A DNA stretch of 64,000 bases from Pseudooceanicola batsensis HTCC2597 (GTDB taxonomy: Bacteria; Pseudomonadota; Alphaproteobacteria; Rhodobacterales; Rhodobacteraceae), in contig NZ_AAMO01000008.1 in the NCBI RefSeq assembly GCF_000152725.1, positions 62,001-126,000 on the forward strand, given 5' to 3'. The notes under the pieces were generated by a model. The model ran no database searches and was not told the DNA's origin. It saw only the letters and a program-made list of their open reading frames with translations. A program made the position numbers and the translations under genes. This document shows, piece after piece, positions 16,676-26,675 of the stretch. Position 1 is the stretch's first letter. The number at the start of each line of letters is the position of its first letter.

Positions 16676-19600
16676 TTACGGCGCGATGGTGACCCTGAAG
16701 GCGACCACGCCCCTGGCCCCCGGGGAAAAGAAGCCGTTGCATTGCCAGCTCAGATAGCCCGAGTAGCCTGCGACATTCGTCGCGGGGGTGACGAGGTCGC
16801 AGGAGACGCCGTCGGCGATCGTCTCCGGCGTGACCACGGGGGCGGCGAGTTCCGTGTAGGCCGGCGTCCGGTCATGGACCTGGATGTCGGTCGCGGGACG
16901 CGTCCCGGTGTTTTCGAGGTAAATACGGTACTCCAGCACATCACCCGCCGCTGCGCCGTTCGAAATCCCCTCGGGCGTTCCCTGGGTCAGGTTGCGCACC
17001 GTCTTGGTCAGGGACAGGGTCCCGAGGCCGGCTTCGACGGTCAGCCGGTCGGTGTTCACATGGCTCTCGCCCAGGCCGATGCCGGTATAGCTGGTCGCCG
17101 CGTTCAGGTTGAAACTGTAGGTCGCGCCCTGCCCCAGCCCCGACGAACTGGAAACGCGGGCGATGATGCAGTGAAGCGTGTCGGGACCGGTCGCCAGCGG
17201 CCCGCTGATCGGCTGATCGCCGCTGCCGTCGCAGGAGAGATCGAGAAACAGGGCCGTACTGAACCCGCCGGCGGTACCGGACCGTTCGTTGTCCACCGAG
17301 AACGTTACCGTCCCCGGCGCATCGGCCAGATATTCGTGCTTCAGCGACACCACCTGACCGGGCCGGATCGCGGTTTGCTGGTCCCTGTTAAGACGCGCGC
17401 CGCGGATCACGCCCACGTCGATGTTCGGATAGGGCGTGTCGGGCGCGGGGGTGAAGGTGAAGGTCCCGTCCCGGGCGCCGGCATTGGCAAGACCCGGCAG
17501 CGCCTGCGGGGTTTCCGATACCACGCGGACCCCGTCCTGCGGCCGGACCGTGACCGTCACCGCCTGGGAATAGCCGGCCGGCAGCGTCAGGCTCCAGCTT
17601 CCGTCCGCCGCGACTGCGGGAGTGTCGATCAACGTTCCGGTATTGTCGAACACCTCGACCACGGCCGCGCCGATGCCCGCCTCGGTTCCGCCCTGCAGGC
17701 CGTCATAGGCCGTCGCATCTGCACCGTTGTCCAGAAAAACCCGGCCGGAGAGCCGACCGCCTGCGCCGGAGAGGGCCACCGTCACGCTGGCCTCGTCATC
17801 GTCGGCGACGCCGTCGCCCAGGTCATCGACGAGCGCACCGGTTCGCGGGCTGCTGTCGGGATCGCGGCGATCGGATGCGGTGATCTCTGCCGTATTCGTG
17901 TGTTCGCCCGTCTCCTGCATCGTCATGCGGATCGTCAGCGTTTCGCTGTCGCCAACGGCCATATTCCCCAGTGTCCAGAGCCCGGTGCCCGGGTCATAGC
18001 TGTCGCCCAGGGCGGCAGCATCGTCGGAGACATAGGCGTAACCATCGGGGATCAGGTCGATCACGGTCACCCCGGTTGTATCGGAGGGCCCGTCATTGGT
18101 GACGGTCAGCACAAGGTCCAGCGCCTCGCCGGCGCTGGCGCTGGCGGCAGTCTGTCCGTCCGAGGCCCGCAGGATCTGCGCCGCGATGGATAGGTCCGCG
18201 CCGCTTTCCGCAAAGCCGAAGTCGGTGCCGCGCCGGGTGCTGCCGGCCGCGACGCGCAGGCCGGTATAGGGGTTGGCGGTCACCAGTCCGAGCTCTTCCG
18301 GAATGTCTGGATCGGCGGTGTCGACCTCGACGCGATAGGTGGCCGAGGCGCTGAGGTCGTCGGCCCGGTACGTCCCGTCACCGGCGCTGGCGACGGATAC
18401 CACGAAGCTGTCGTCGCCGGTGTCTTCAGGCGTGCCGTTGTCGTCGAACACCGACACGCTGATCGGGCTGAGCGCCGGGTCGCCGACGGTCAAGCTCAGC
18501 GTTCCGTCGCGATCTTCATAGATCGTCCCGGCCAGCGCGCCGTTGGGCGGGAGCGGACCGAGCGTGGAGGGGCAGGCCACGCCGTCGTTGCGGGCCTCGT
18601 CCGAGCCTGACAGAACGGTGATCAACTGGCGCTCGCCCGTGCCGTCGCCGCCGATGCCGACATCGACCTCGTATATTTCGTTGCTGGTATTCTGGTTCAC
18701 GTACATCCGCCCGAAACGATCGAACCACACGGCACCGTACGTTTCGGTCCAGATCGCCGGCCCGAATTCGACGGGGATCCGCGAGCCGGGGGTGCCACCG
18801 GCGGGATCGAAATAGAACATCCTGCCGGTGATCTGGTTCACACCGTAGATCATGCCGTCGTTGGGGTTGAAGGCGACGTCGGCAGGATCGACCGGGGCGG
18901 TCAGAGTGATCCGCCCGGCATCCGCCGGATTGGCGGGATCGGTCAGGTCGACAAGCTGAAACGCGCTCGTGCCGGCCACACGGTAGATCATCACGCCGTT
19001 CGACAGGATATCACCGGCGGAGGTGCCCGTCGCGGCAGTGGCCGGCAGACTGCCGACAATCTCGAACCGACCCTCGCTGTCGAGCCGCACCAGATCGCGC
19101 GATGCCTCTGCTACCGCATAGAACAGCCCGTCGAGGGCATTGTAACCCCATCCACCGTCATGGGTCGCCCCCGCCGGATCGCCGATATCGCTGACGGTGA
19201 TCGCATACCCGCCGGCACCGTTCTCGCTGAAGGCAAGCCGCTGCAGCTGGCTGTCGATCCGCGCCACGCGGTAGAGCGTGCCGTCGCAGGCGAAAGGCAC
19301 CGCCCCTGCCGACAGCAGGACCTGGTAGTCCTCGACTTCGCCGTCGAAGTTGAGGCCGTCGAACGGATCGTTCGTGAGCGCACTCGAGGTGGACCAGCGC
19401 AGGCGTGCGAAACTGTAGCCGCTGGTGATGTCGGCAGGGACCGGTACGTTCAGAACGATCTGGTTGTTGAATACGCCGTCCTGGTCCCCTGCCCCGCCGT
19501 CGCGGACATTGGTGGCGACCTGCTCTGCCGGGTCGAACACCCCGTTCTGATTGAAGTCGATCCAGAGCTGCAGGTTGGTGATGCCTTCGGACACGGGGAT

Positions 19601-22477
19601 CCCGAGATCGTACTGAATGCCCAGCGTCTCGCGCGTCTGCACCGTGATCTGCTGAAGCGTGCCGGCCTCCATCACCGGCATGACGGCGACCGAATCCTCG
19701 TCGTCGCTGCCGGCGAGGTCATCGGCGTCGGCCCGGTCGCTGTTCTGCGGCGCGATCTCGCTGTCTGGCGGACCGGCGCCGAGGTAGATGTCGGGCACGA
19801 TTGCATGGCGCGGGTCGCCGTAACTGGCCGGCGCATCGCCCCTGTCGACGAAATCGGCGGCGGCGATGACGAGCGAGTAATCCTCGACTTCGCCATCGAC
19901 CGCGAAGCTGCCGACGTTCAGTCCGGCCTCGCTCGAATAACGGAAACGGGCGAAGGTGGTGGAGGTGGTCGCGTCGGACGGCACGCTCACGTCGACCTGG
20001 ATCACCCCGTCGCCGGCCACGTTGTCGTCATTGGTACCATCATCGCGGCGATCGCCGGCGATGCGCTCTCCGAAGGTTTCCTCGAACAGGCCGTCACCGT
20101 TGAAATCGATCCAGGCCTGGAGATAGCCATCGCCCGTCACCTCGACGTTCACGGTGGAAATCGCGCCCTGTGTCAGCACCGGGAAATCCACCGCGTCCTC
20201 GTCGTCGAGCCCCACCAGATCGTCTGCCGTTGCGGTGGAATCCGATTGCGCGATCAATTCGGAATCCGGAGCCGCCGTGCCGAGATAGACCGCGGGATCC
20301 AGCGCCAGCCCGTGCGACGGTGTGAGATAGCTGATCGGCGCATCGCCGAAATCCAGGCCGATGCCGTCGAAGACCGCGATCAGCACCTGCGCCCGGTCGC
20401 AGTCCGTCGGGTTCAGCGCATCGCAGATCTCGTATTCGATGGTGTAGACCCCGGCCGAGACACCGCTGGGCACCACAACGCGCCCCTCGTCCAGTCCCGA
20501 GGTGTCGATATACGGCACCGGATCGCCCGCGTTCGGAGGGGTCGCGGGACTCAGCACCGTCAGATCGGCGGTGGCGGGGGTGGCGGCCAGCCCGTTGATC
20601 GTGTCGTTGGCATAGACCTCACCCGCCGTGCCGCCCGCCAGGGTGTTGATCGGAGAGCTGGTATAGTCGTCGTCATCGGCGATCACCGTGGTCGAGGTCT
20701 CGGTGATCGGGCACAGCAGGATGTTCGATCCGCGATAGCCGGTGTCGGTCTCCGAGCCGGTGAAGCCATGCACGAACCGCGCGCTGGCGAAGGTCGGAAA
20801 TTCATAGGTCACGAAGTTGTCGAAGGCGGATTGATTGGGTTCGTCATACCAGTTCGCCGGATCCCCGAAGCGCGCGGGATCCATGGCGACCGCGGTGCCA
20901 CCAGTCGGGAATCCGGTGATTTCGGTGGTGTTGAAATGCGTGATCGCCGCCGTACCGTCGAGGAATCCGACCACGTCGCTGGAATCGTGATCGGACTGCT
21001 TGCTGTCCACATCCGTCTGCTGGACGATCACGCCGTTGAACCGGCTCTGGTCGATCGGCTCGCCCAGAGGGTTGGCCGGAGTGGCCGTCCCGTCCTTTGT
21101 CAAATTGATCCGGTAGATGATGTGCGAGTTCCGGGCGGGAAACATCGTCGCTTCGATGCCCGAGGACTTGAGGTTCGCGCCCGTCGCGTCCGAGATGGTT
21201 TCGATCCGCATCACCACATCGATCGGATTGCCCGCCCCGTCGGTGGCGACATCGTCGAAAAGGAAGGTGTCGCCGACCGCGAGCGCGCCTGCGGTGCCCG
21301 TTCCCGCAAGCTGGGTGCGGGGTTTGTTCAGGATCGGCTGCGGCGTGCAGGTCAGGGGGCCCGGGGCCGGCACGATGCTGGTCACGACGGTCGAGTTGGA
21401 ACTGTTGGACTGGAGCCGCGAAACGAAACCGGTGCCGATCGTGCCAATGCCGGCCGTGGCCGTGGTCTCCAAGCTGCCCGTCAGCATGTCGGCCGCGGTC
21501 ACGGTGTAGGTGGCCGTGCAGACCACGTCGCCACCGGGCGCGACGGGGCCGCTGATGGCGGGACAGGTCACCGTGCCCAGCCTGCTGTCCTCGATCACCA
21601 CATCCTGACCGGGGTTGAACGGCAGGCGGCCGTTGTTGCGGACCGTGTAGGTGTAGGTCAATGTCTCGCCCTCGAACCCGGTTGCCGGGGTCACGGACCG
21701 GGTGAGGCCGATGCTCTGGTCCACGTTGAAATTCGCATCCCCCAGAACCGCGATCCCCCGCGCCGCAGGATCGTAGGAAAAGCTGAAGCGCACGTTGCCG
21801 ATGGATTCGTCGTAATAGATGTCGGCCGTCGAGGTATCGTCGGGAAAGGTCGCCCGGACCGTGCCCGTGTCGTCGTTGTTCGATGTGGGCGAAACCGTGG
21901 GGCCGTCGATGAAGAGACACTGGGCCTGGTTCGTGCCGAGCTGCCCGGTGTTTCCGGACCCGAGCGCCGGTCCGATCACGAAGGTCGGTGTCGCCGAGAC
22001 CGCCGAAAGCGTGGGGTTCCCGTTGTCGCCCGTCACGGTGACGAAGTCGCATCGGTCGGTGGCGGTATTGTTGTCCGAGGCGTCGATGTCGAGAATGTCC
22101 AGCACGAGGCCATCGACAGGAAAGGCCACGCCCCCGGAACTGAAGCTCAGGCGGGTGCCGGCCGTGGCATCCCCGACCCTGCCCTGACCCGAAGGTGCAT
22201 CCGAGATCAGGACCAGCGCGTCGACGTTACCGCCAAAGATCGGCACGTCGTCGGGCGAGGTGATGCCGGCCCCCGAGGTCAGGCTGCCTGCCATGAAGAT
22301 GCGCGCGTCGATCTCGAATCCGTACTGGTCCCGCAGCGTGTAGTCGAGCGGCCCGAAGGACCCTGCCGGCCAGTCGAGCGCATCCCAGTCGAGATTGAAG
22401 CTCCCTGCTTGGCCGACTGTCGCCCCCGCCACGAAGAGGGCGGTGGCGGCGAAGGAACGGATCGTCTGTCTGATCAT
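16676..22477 (-). CDS. Very large secreted GEVED/DUF11/SdrD_B surface protein
   Basis: 1933 residues. A Sec signal peptide (about 1-25, ending VGQAG) leads into a unique N-terminal region to about 240. Next come a DUF11 repeat (about 242-352) and a region to about 700 that includes a stretch rich in Asp. Two GEVED domains follow (about 706-872 and 874-1055), each starting DFGDAP/DRGDAP and ending DGEVEDY. After these come a beta-propeller-like segment (about 1060-1305), an SdrD_B-like domain (about 1312-1422), DUF11, another SdrD_B-like domain, and a final DUF11 (about 1825-1933) ending VAFRVTIAP. The start is the ATG at 22475-22477; upstream codons encode an Arg-rich non-signal stretch. It is likely exported and surface-exposed, acting in adhesion or as a structural layer. 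No barrel or anchor is seen, so export beyond the periplasm must use another factor. Confidence 0.85.
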   Translation of the reverse strand: MIRQTIRSFAATALFVAGATVGQAGSFNLDWDALDWPAGSFGPLDYTLRDQYGFEIDARIFMAGSLTSGAGITSPDDVPIFGGNVDALVLISDAPSGQGRVGDATAGTRLSFSSGGVAFPVDGLVLDILDIDASDNNTATDRCDFVTVTGDNGNPTLSAVSATPTFVIGPALGSGNTGQLGTNQAQCLFIDGPTVSPTSNNDDTGTVRATFPDDTSTADIYYDESIGNVRFSFSYDPAARGIAVLGDANFNVDQSIGLTRSVTPATGFEGETLTYTYTVRNNGRLPFNPGQDVVIEDSRLGTVTCPAISGPVAPGGDVVCTATYTVTAADMLTGSLETTATAGIGTIGTGFVSRLQSNSSNSTVVTSIVPAPGPLTCTPQPILNKPRTQLAGTGTAGALAVGDTFLFDDVATDGAGNPIDVVMRIETISDATGANLKSSGIEATMFPARNSHIIYRINLTKDGTATPANPLGEPIDQSRFNGVIVQQTDVDSKQSDHDSSDVVGFLDGTAAITHFNTTEITGFPTGGTAVAMDPARFGDPANWYDEPNQSAFDNFVTYEFPTFASARFVHGFTGSETDTGYRGSNILLCPITETSTTVIADDDDYTSSPINTLAGGTAGEVYANDTINGLAATPATADLTVLSPATPPNAGDPVPYIDTSGLDEGRVVVPSGVSAGVYTIEYEICDALNPTDCDRAQVLIAVFDGIGLDFGDAPISYLTPSHGLALDPAVYLGTAAPDSELIAQSDSTATADDLVGLDDEDAVDFPVLTQGAISTVNVEVTGDGYLQAWIDFNGDGLFEETFGERIAGDRRDDGTNDDNVAGDGVIQVDVSVPSDATTSTTFARFRYSSEAGLNVGSFAVDGEVEDYSLVIAAADFVDRGDAPASYGDPRHAIVPDIYLGAGPPDSEIAPQNSDRADADDLAGSDDEDSVAVMPVMEAGTLQQITVQTRETLGIQYDLGIPVSEGITNLQLWIDFNQNGVFDPAEQVATNVRDGGAGDQDGVFNNQIVLNVPVPADITSGYSFARLRWSTSSALTNDPFDGLNFDGEVEDYQVLLSAGAVPFACDGTLYRVARIDSQLQRLAFSENGAGGYAITVSDIGDPAGATHDGGWGYNALDGLFYAVAEASRDLVRLDSEGRFEIVGSLPATAATGTSAGDILSNGVMIYRVAGTSAFQLVDLTDPANPADAGRITLTAPVDPADVAFNPNDGMIYGVNQITGRMFYFDPAGGTPGSRIPVEFGPAIWTETYGAVWFDRFGRMYVNQNTSNEIYEVDVGIGGDGTGERQLITVLSGSDEARNDGVACPSTLGPLPPNGALAGTIYEDRDGTLSLTVGDPALSPISVSVFDDNGTPEDTGDDSFVVSVASAGDGTYRADDLSASATYRVEVDTADPDIPEELGLVTANPYTGLRVAAGSTRRGTDFGFAESGADLSIAAQILRASDGQTAASASAGEALDLVLTVTNDGPSDTTGVTVIDLIPDGYAYVSDDAAALGDSYDPGTGLWTLGNMAVGDSETLTIRMTMQETGEHTNTAEITASDRRDPDSSPRTGALVDDLGDGVADDDEASVTVALSGAGGRLSGRVFLDNGADATAYDGLQGGTEAGIGAAVVEVFDNTGTLIDTPAVAADGSWSLTLPAGYSQAVTVTVRPQDGVRVVSETPQALPGLANAGARDGTFTFTPAPDTPYPNIDVGVIRGARLNRDQQTAIRPGQVVSLKHEYLADAPGTVTFSVDNERSGTAGGFSTALFLDLSCDGSGDQPISGPLATGPDTLHCIIARVSSSSGLGQGATYSFNLNAATSYTGIGLGESHVNTDRLTVEAGLGTLSLTKTVRNLTQGTPEGISNGAAAGDVLEYRIYLENTGTRPATDIQVHDRTPAYTELAAPVVTPETIADGVSCDLVTPATNVAGYSGYLSWQCNGFFSPGARGVVAFRVTIAP

Positions 22478-22620
22478 GCGCAACTGGACCTTTTCCCTCT
22501 CTGGGCAACTCGCTTCACGGAAACCGGACCCACGAACCCGCCGAGAGGGACGTCGGGCGGGACGTCGCAGTAGCCCCGAACCCTGGCCACTGCGCGGTCG
22601 TCGCAAAACGGTGCCACTTC

Positions 22621-22635
22621 CAATAGACCCTATTG
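22621..22635 (-). promoter_or_regulatory. Perfect inverted repeat upstream of the surface-protein gene
   Basis: CAATAG-N3-CTATTG, 144 bp upstream of the 22477 start. On the minus strand it reads CAATAGGGTCTATTG. A similar CAATAGGTTATTT stands at 26521-26533, 155 bp upstream of the other DUF11 operon. Candidate shared operator; not proven. Confidence 0.4.
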
Positions 22636-22672
22636 CTTTCGATTGCGTTTACCGGGCCGCGGGGAACCGCAA

Positions 22673-22692
22673 GCCGCCGTCGCTGGCGGCGG
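22673..22692 (-). terminator. Weak hairpin after the kinase gene
   Basis: Arms CCGCCG/CGGCGG with a 7-nt loop, about 40-60 bp beyond the kinase stop in its direction of reading. There is no U-tract. It may partly separate kinase transcription from the surface-protein gene. Confidence 0.35.
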
Positions 22693-22730
22693 TGCGCGAC
22701 CCCCGGAGGCGTGGCGGCCGCACCGCGACG

Positions 22731-25262
22731 CTACTGGAGGATCCGCTGCCGCCAGGCGAACTGCGTGCGCTCCCAGATGATCGGGATGTCCTGCACCAGC
22801 GTCATCGCCGCCTCTGTTTGACCGGTCTTGCACGCGGTTTCGATCTCCTGCAGCACCGCGTGCATCCGGCGCGCCCCGAACATGCCGCACATGCCGGCGA
22901 TGGCATGCGATCGGGTCTGGATGTCGTCGCGGGTTCTGGCATCCGTCAGGGACGGCAGTTCGTCGTTCATCTTGTCGATGAGCGTCGCGATGCGTTCAGT
23001 CAGCCGATCCCGGCCGAGGACATCCAGAAGCTGGGAGATCTGGGCGCTGTCGATGAATTCCGCGGAGGCCGCGCTGCCCGAGGGGAGTGCCGGAGCGGAA
23101 TCCTCGGGCGGGGCGCCGTCGATCCCGTCGAGAACCTGTCTCAACTCGGACATCTTGACCGGTTTTCGCAGAATTCCGTTCATTCCGGCAGCGGTGAATT
23201 CATTCCGTTCATGCGGCAATGCATGCGCCGTGAAGGCGATGATGGTTGCGCCACGGTTCGGCCCGTCGCCGGCGCGGATCGCCCGCGTCGCCTGAACGCC
23301 GCTTGTGCCTGGCATCGAGATATCCATCAGGATCGCGTCGAACCGATGGCGCGAGGAGATCGCTATGGCCTCCTGCCCTCCGGAGGCGAGTTCGGCGGAA
23401 TGGCCGAGACGACCCAGCATCGCCGAAAGCAGGTCGCGGTTAATTTCGTTGTCGTCGACCACGAGCAGACGGAAGGGCCCGGCCCCCCCGAAGCTCTGGC
23501 CATCGGACGGGACAGGAAGAACCGCCGCCGCCTCGGCATAAACGGCCGGAATGTCGAACCAGAAGGCCGACCCTTCGCCGAGCTCCGAGGTACAGCGGAT
23601 CTCGCCCCCCAGACTTTCGACGAGTCGGCGCACGATCCCCAGGCCGAGCCCCGTGCCGCCGGTGCGGCGTTCATACCGATTGTCCAGCGATACGAAATCC
23701 TCGAAAACCCTGGAAATCTGTTCGGCCTCGATGCCTTTGCCATTGTCGGTCACCCGGAACTCGATGCGGTCTGCCGTGCCGGAGTTCCGGACGGGGCCGA
23801 CCTTCAGCGTGACGTCGCCACCGGGCGAGAACTTGATCGCATTGCTGATCAGATTGACCAGTATCTGCTGGATCGCGCGGGGGTGAGAGAGGACCGGCCG
23901 GTTCCCGAGGCCGCTTCGGTCGAAATGCAGGCGCACGTCGTTGGTGTGCGCCAGAGGCTCCATCATGTCGATCAGATCCGAGGTCAGCGCGCTCAGATCG
24001 CAGGGCACAAGGTTGCGGCCCGACGCGCCGGTCTCGATCTTCTCGATCGCGAGCACGTTGTCGATGTGCTCGAGAAGGATGTCGCCAGAGCTGGTCGCCG
24101 CGTCCAGGTATCTCCTCTGTTCGCGGTCGAGGGGGGTGTCCCCCAGCAATTGCAGGGCCGAGAGCACGCCGTTCAGCGGCGTCCGCATCTCATGGCTGAC
24201 CATTGCGAAGAAACGGGATTTCTCGCGATAAGCCTCGAGCGCGGCTTCGTGCGCCTCGACCAGTTCGGCCTCTCTCTCCTTTTTTTCGGTGATGTCGCGG
24301 ATGTAGGCCACGAAGATGGTCCTTTCCTCGGACCGGCTGATCGAGATCGAGACCTCGCCCGGAAAGGTGCGCCCGCTGCGGTCCAGCATCGTGAATTCAT
24401 GCCGGCCGGTTTCGGCGAAGGTCGTCTCGCCCGTTTCGCGGAACCGCTGCAGCGCCTTTTCCTGCTCTCCCCGCCGGTCGGCAGGAAGCAGGGTTTCCAG
24501 AAAACTTTCGCCGATCACCTCGTCCCGGGTGAAGCCGAATATCGCCTCGGCCGACCCGCTGTACTCACGGATGTCGCCTTGGTCGTCGATGACCAGAACG
24601 GCGTCCAGCGAGCCTCTCAGCGTCGTCTCAAGTCCGCGCCGGATCGTCTCGGCGGCCTGGGTGGTGCGTTCTACGGTCCGGGCCTGGCGGTGAAGTCGCG
24701 CGATGCTGCGGGCGAGCGCGAGGGTCACCGACAGAACCACCAACACCAGCAGTTCGAGCATGGTGATGAGACGCTGCCGTTCCTCTTCGGCAGTGTCGGC
24801 TGAGGCCGAGATCGCGTCGCGCGCGATATCGCCGGGCAGACCGCCCAGCGTCGTGAGCCGGGTCTGCAGGTCGTCCAGGCCGGCCAAGAGAGCCTCGTCC
24901 GAACCGCGGAACAGGGCGACCTCGTCGTCCAGTCCCGACCGCAGCCGGGCGCCGCCGGGATCGGTTGCGCCAAGCCCCTCCATCTCCTCGATCAGCGAGG
25001 CGCGGCTGTAGAAAATGTCGAATTGCTTGCGCAGGTCGTCCAGAGCCGGGGGGCCAACCTCACGCGTCTGGTCGATGGCGCGATCCAGCCTGAGATAGTC
25101 CCCTTCGAGCTGGAAATAGGCCCAGGCCTCCGCGTCATGACCGGCCCGCGCCAGATCGCCGATCCGGCTCCAGACATCGAGCACGAGGAAGCCGGCCAGA
25201 GCCATCCCCAGAGCGATGGCCGGCACCATGATCTTTCTGTACAAGCTCCTGTCCCCGGTCAT
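22731..25262 (-). CDS. Membrane hybrid sensor histidine kinase (PAS-HisKA-HATPase-REC-HPt)
   Basis: 843 residues. TM1 is about 10-32, a periplasmic sensor of about 140 residues follows, and TM2 is about 173-197. Then come PAS (about 215-335), HisKA with the phospho-His in MVSHEMRTPLNG, HATPase with NLISNAIKFS and a TGLGLGIV G-box, REC with DDNEINRD and the phospho-Asp in LMDISMPG, and a C-terminal HPt with His in SHAIAGMCGMFG. All catalytic residues appear intact, so it can run a full phosphorelay to an outside regulator. The start at 25260-25262 has GGAGG 5 nt upstream. It is divergent from a LuxR-type regulator, the likely target, and both lie between two DUF11 loci. Confidence 0.92.
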   Translation of the reverse strand: MTGDRSLYRKIMVPAIALGMALAGFLVLDVWSRIGDLARAGHDAEAWAYFQLEGDYLRLDRAIDQTREVGPPALDDLRKQFDIFYSRASLIEEMEGLGATDPGGARLRSGLDDEVALFRGSDEALLAGLDDLQTRLTTLGGLPGDIARDAISASADTAEEERQRLITMLELLVLVVLSVTLALARSIARLHRQARTVERTTQAAETIRRGLETTLRGSLDAVLVIDDQGDIREYSGSAEAIFGFTRDEVIGESFLETLLPADRRGEQEKALQRFRETGETTFAETGRHEFTMLDRSGRTFPGEVSISISRSEERTIFVAYIRDITEKKEREAELVEAHEAALEAYREKSRFFAMVSHEMRTPLNGVLSALQLLGDTPLDREQRRYLDAATSSGDILLEHIDNVLAIEKIETGASGRNLVPCDLSALTSDLIDMMEPLAHTNDVRLHFDRSGLGNRPVLSHPRAIQQILVNLISNAIKFSPGGDVTLKVGPVRNSGTADRIEFRVTDNGKGIEAEQISRVFEDFVSLDNRYERRTGGTGLGLGIVRRLVESLGGEIRCTSELGEGSAFWFDIPAVYAEAAAVLPVPSDGQSFGGAGPFRLLVVDDNEINRDLLSAMLGRLGHSAELASGGQEAIAISSRHRFDAILMDISMPGTSGVQATRAIRAGDGPNRGATIIAFTAHALPHERNEFTAAGMNGILRKPVKMSELRQVLDGIDGAPPEDSAPALPSGSAASAEFIDSAQISQLLDVLGRDRLTERIATLIDKMNDELPSLTDARTRDDIQTRSHAIAGMCGMFGARRMHAVLQEIETACKTGQTEAAMTLVQDIPIIWERTQFAWRQRILQ

Positions 25263-25649
25263 GCGGGCCTCCGGCCAGATGCCGTATTCATGGTCGGAAA
25301 GGTTCAACACTACCTTAACTCCTATCGGATCATCGGCCGGACCGACCGGAAGTGGCGGAATTCGGATCGACAATTCATGCCGTTGGCATCCAAAGGAATG
25401 ATCCCGTCCCGCCTGTTTCGCAGGCCGCGTCGCGCCATGATCTCACTCCTCAGACAGGTTATGATTCCCCGAGATTAGATCGCCACGCCGAAAAAATGGC
25501 ATGGGCATGCGGTTGGCCGACATATCCGTACGTATGGATTAAACTCTTAAGTATTCGATCCGTGACTTGAATGCCTGCGCTGCCGTACATGGGGGCAGCT
25601 TGACGCCCCCCCGGCGCAAGACCGGGTTGAACAGATCGGAGGTTTTCCC
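25263..25649. other. Divergent intergenic region, kinase / response regulator, 387 bp
   Basis: Holds both promoters for the two-component pair and a 16-bp near-palindrome (25524-25539). The stretch of about 25485-25565 is A+T-rich. No gene is apparent. Confidence 0.5.
25524..25539. promoter_or_regulatory. 16-bp near-perfect palindrome, candidate operator
   Basis: ATCCGTACGTATGGAT, symmetric except for one central-flank pair. It lies 111 bp upstream of the response-regulator start. The length and symmetry suit a dimeric LuxR/NarL-type regulator, so autoregulation is possible. Confidence 0.4.
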
Positions 25650-26270
25650 ATGTCCTTGAGGGTTCTTATTGCAGATGACCACGACATGGTGCGCGAGACG
25701 ATCGCGATGTTTCTCGATTCCGACGGCACCACCACCACCAAGGCCACCAGCAACCTGGCCGAGGCCGTCGAGGTCATCCGCACGGGGGAGCCGTTCGACC
25801 TCGTCCTGCTCGACTACTCCATGCCCGGGATGAAGGGGTTGGAGGGTTTGAAGGCCGTCCTGGAGATCAACGAAGGACGTCCCGTCGGGCTGCTCTCGGG
25901 GACCGCCACCCGTCTCATCGCCGAGCAGGCGATGGAGATGGGCGCCACCGGCTTCCTGCCCAAGACACTGCCCGCCAGGTCTCTGATCAATGCCGTCCGC
26001 TTCATGGCCGCGGGCGAGATTTATGCGCCCGTCGGATTTATCTCGGGCAAGGAGGATACAGAGGAGACGGATTTCGAACGGGATCTGTCGCAAAGGGAAA
26101 GACAGGTGCTGCGTGGTCTGATGTGCGCCAGATCGAACAAGGAGATCGCCCGGGACCTCGAGCTGCAGGAAGTGACAATCAAACTGCACGTCAAGACCCT
26201 CTGCCGCAAGCTCGACGCGAGAAACCGCACCGACGCCGCCATGATCGCCCGCGACGCCGGGTTCAGATAA
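25650..26270 (+). CDS. NarL/LuxR-family response regulator
   Basis: 206 residues. The receiver domain (1-120) has acidic DDHD near 9-12, phospho-acceptor Asp55 in LLDYSMPG and the conserved Lys in FLPKTL. A LuxR-type helix-turn-helix follows (about 142-203) with LSQRERQVLRGL and SNKEIARDLELQEVTIKLHV. The ribosome site GGAGG is 7 nt before the ATG. It is divergent from the HPt-containing hybrid kinase and therefore its likely output. It probably regulates the flanking DUF11 surface genes (inference from position). Confidence 0.92.
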   Translation: MSLRVLIADDHDMVRETIAMFLDSDGTTTTKATSNLAEAVEVIRTGEPFDLVLLDYSMPGMKGLEGLKAVLEINEGRPVGLLSGTATRLIAEQAMEMGATGFLPKTLPARSLINAVRFMAAGEIYAPVGFISGKEDTEETDFERDLSQRERQVLRGLMCARSNKEIARDLELQEVTIKLHVKTLCRKLDARNRTDAAMIARDAGFR

Positions 26271-26298
26271 CCGCCATTCCGGCTGACAGAGCCTTTCG

Positions 26299-26330
26299 GA
26301 CCCGGTGGCCCTTGCCGCCGGGTCTTTCCC
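26299..26330 (+). terminator. Rho-independent-like terminator after the response regulator
   Basis: Arms GACCCGGTGG/CCGCCGGGTC (one G-T pair) around a 6-nt loop, 28 bp after the stop, followed by the pyrimidine run TTTCCCTTT. Confidence 0.75.
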
Positions 26331-26520
26331 TTTGTCGATGTCATCGCGGTTTCTTCGGCCGTACACGCACACTCCCGAAATGAAGTACGGCACACCTGCC
26401 GAGAATCCAGGCGTTAATTACAAATCGTCCGTATTTAAGCTAAAACTGGCCAGAGCGCCACATTAATTCCAGAGCCCTCTCTTGACGACATTACCCTGGC
26501 TCTTCGGTAGGAAACGTATC

Positions 26521-26533
26521 CAATAGGTTATTT
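26521..26533 (+). promoter_or_regulatory. CAATAGG element upstream of the DUF11 operon
   Basis: CAATAGGTTATTT, 155 bp before the 26676 start. It resembles the inverted-repeat element 144 bp before the divergent large surface-protein gene. Low certainty. Confidence 0.3.
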
Positions 26534-26675
26534 CCATGCCTACCTGGTTTCATTCTTAGCCTTCTGGGCGACTGAAAAAACAGGCTTCCCCGTGGAATAT
26601 CGGTTCATGGCGCGCCATTTCGGCGTGCGCTGAACGCAACCGCCGGATTCGTCCGGCCAATCAGGGAAGACAGCA

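Larger units (their letters stand above)
26271..26675. other. Intergenic, 405 bp, leader of the DUF11 operon
   Basis: Starts with the regulator's terminator, then an A+T-rich tract (about 26400-26590) with TTAATTA and ATTAAT. A TTGACG hexamer lies at 26482-26487 without a good -10 box, followed by CAATAGG at 26521. This suggests an activator-dependent promoter for the 26676 gene. I see no gene here. Confidence 0.5.

Noticed and set aside
19160..22573. Long open frame on the plus strand (over 1100 codons) opposite the giant surface-protein gene
   Set aside because: Its product is Arg/Gly/Val-rich without domains, while the minus strand encodes signal peptide, DUF11 and GEVED domains. High GC makes such antisense frames common.
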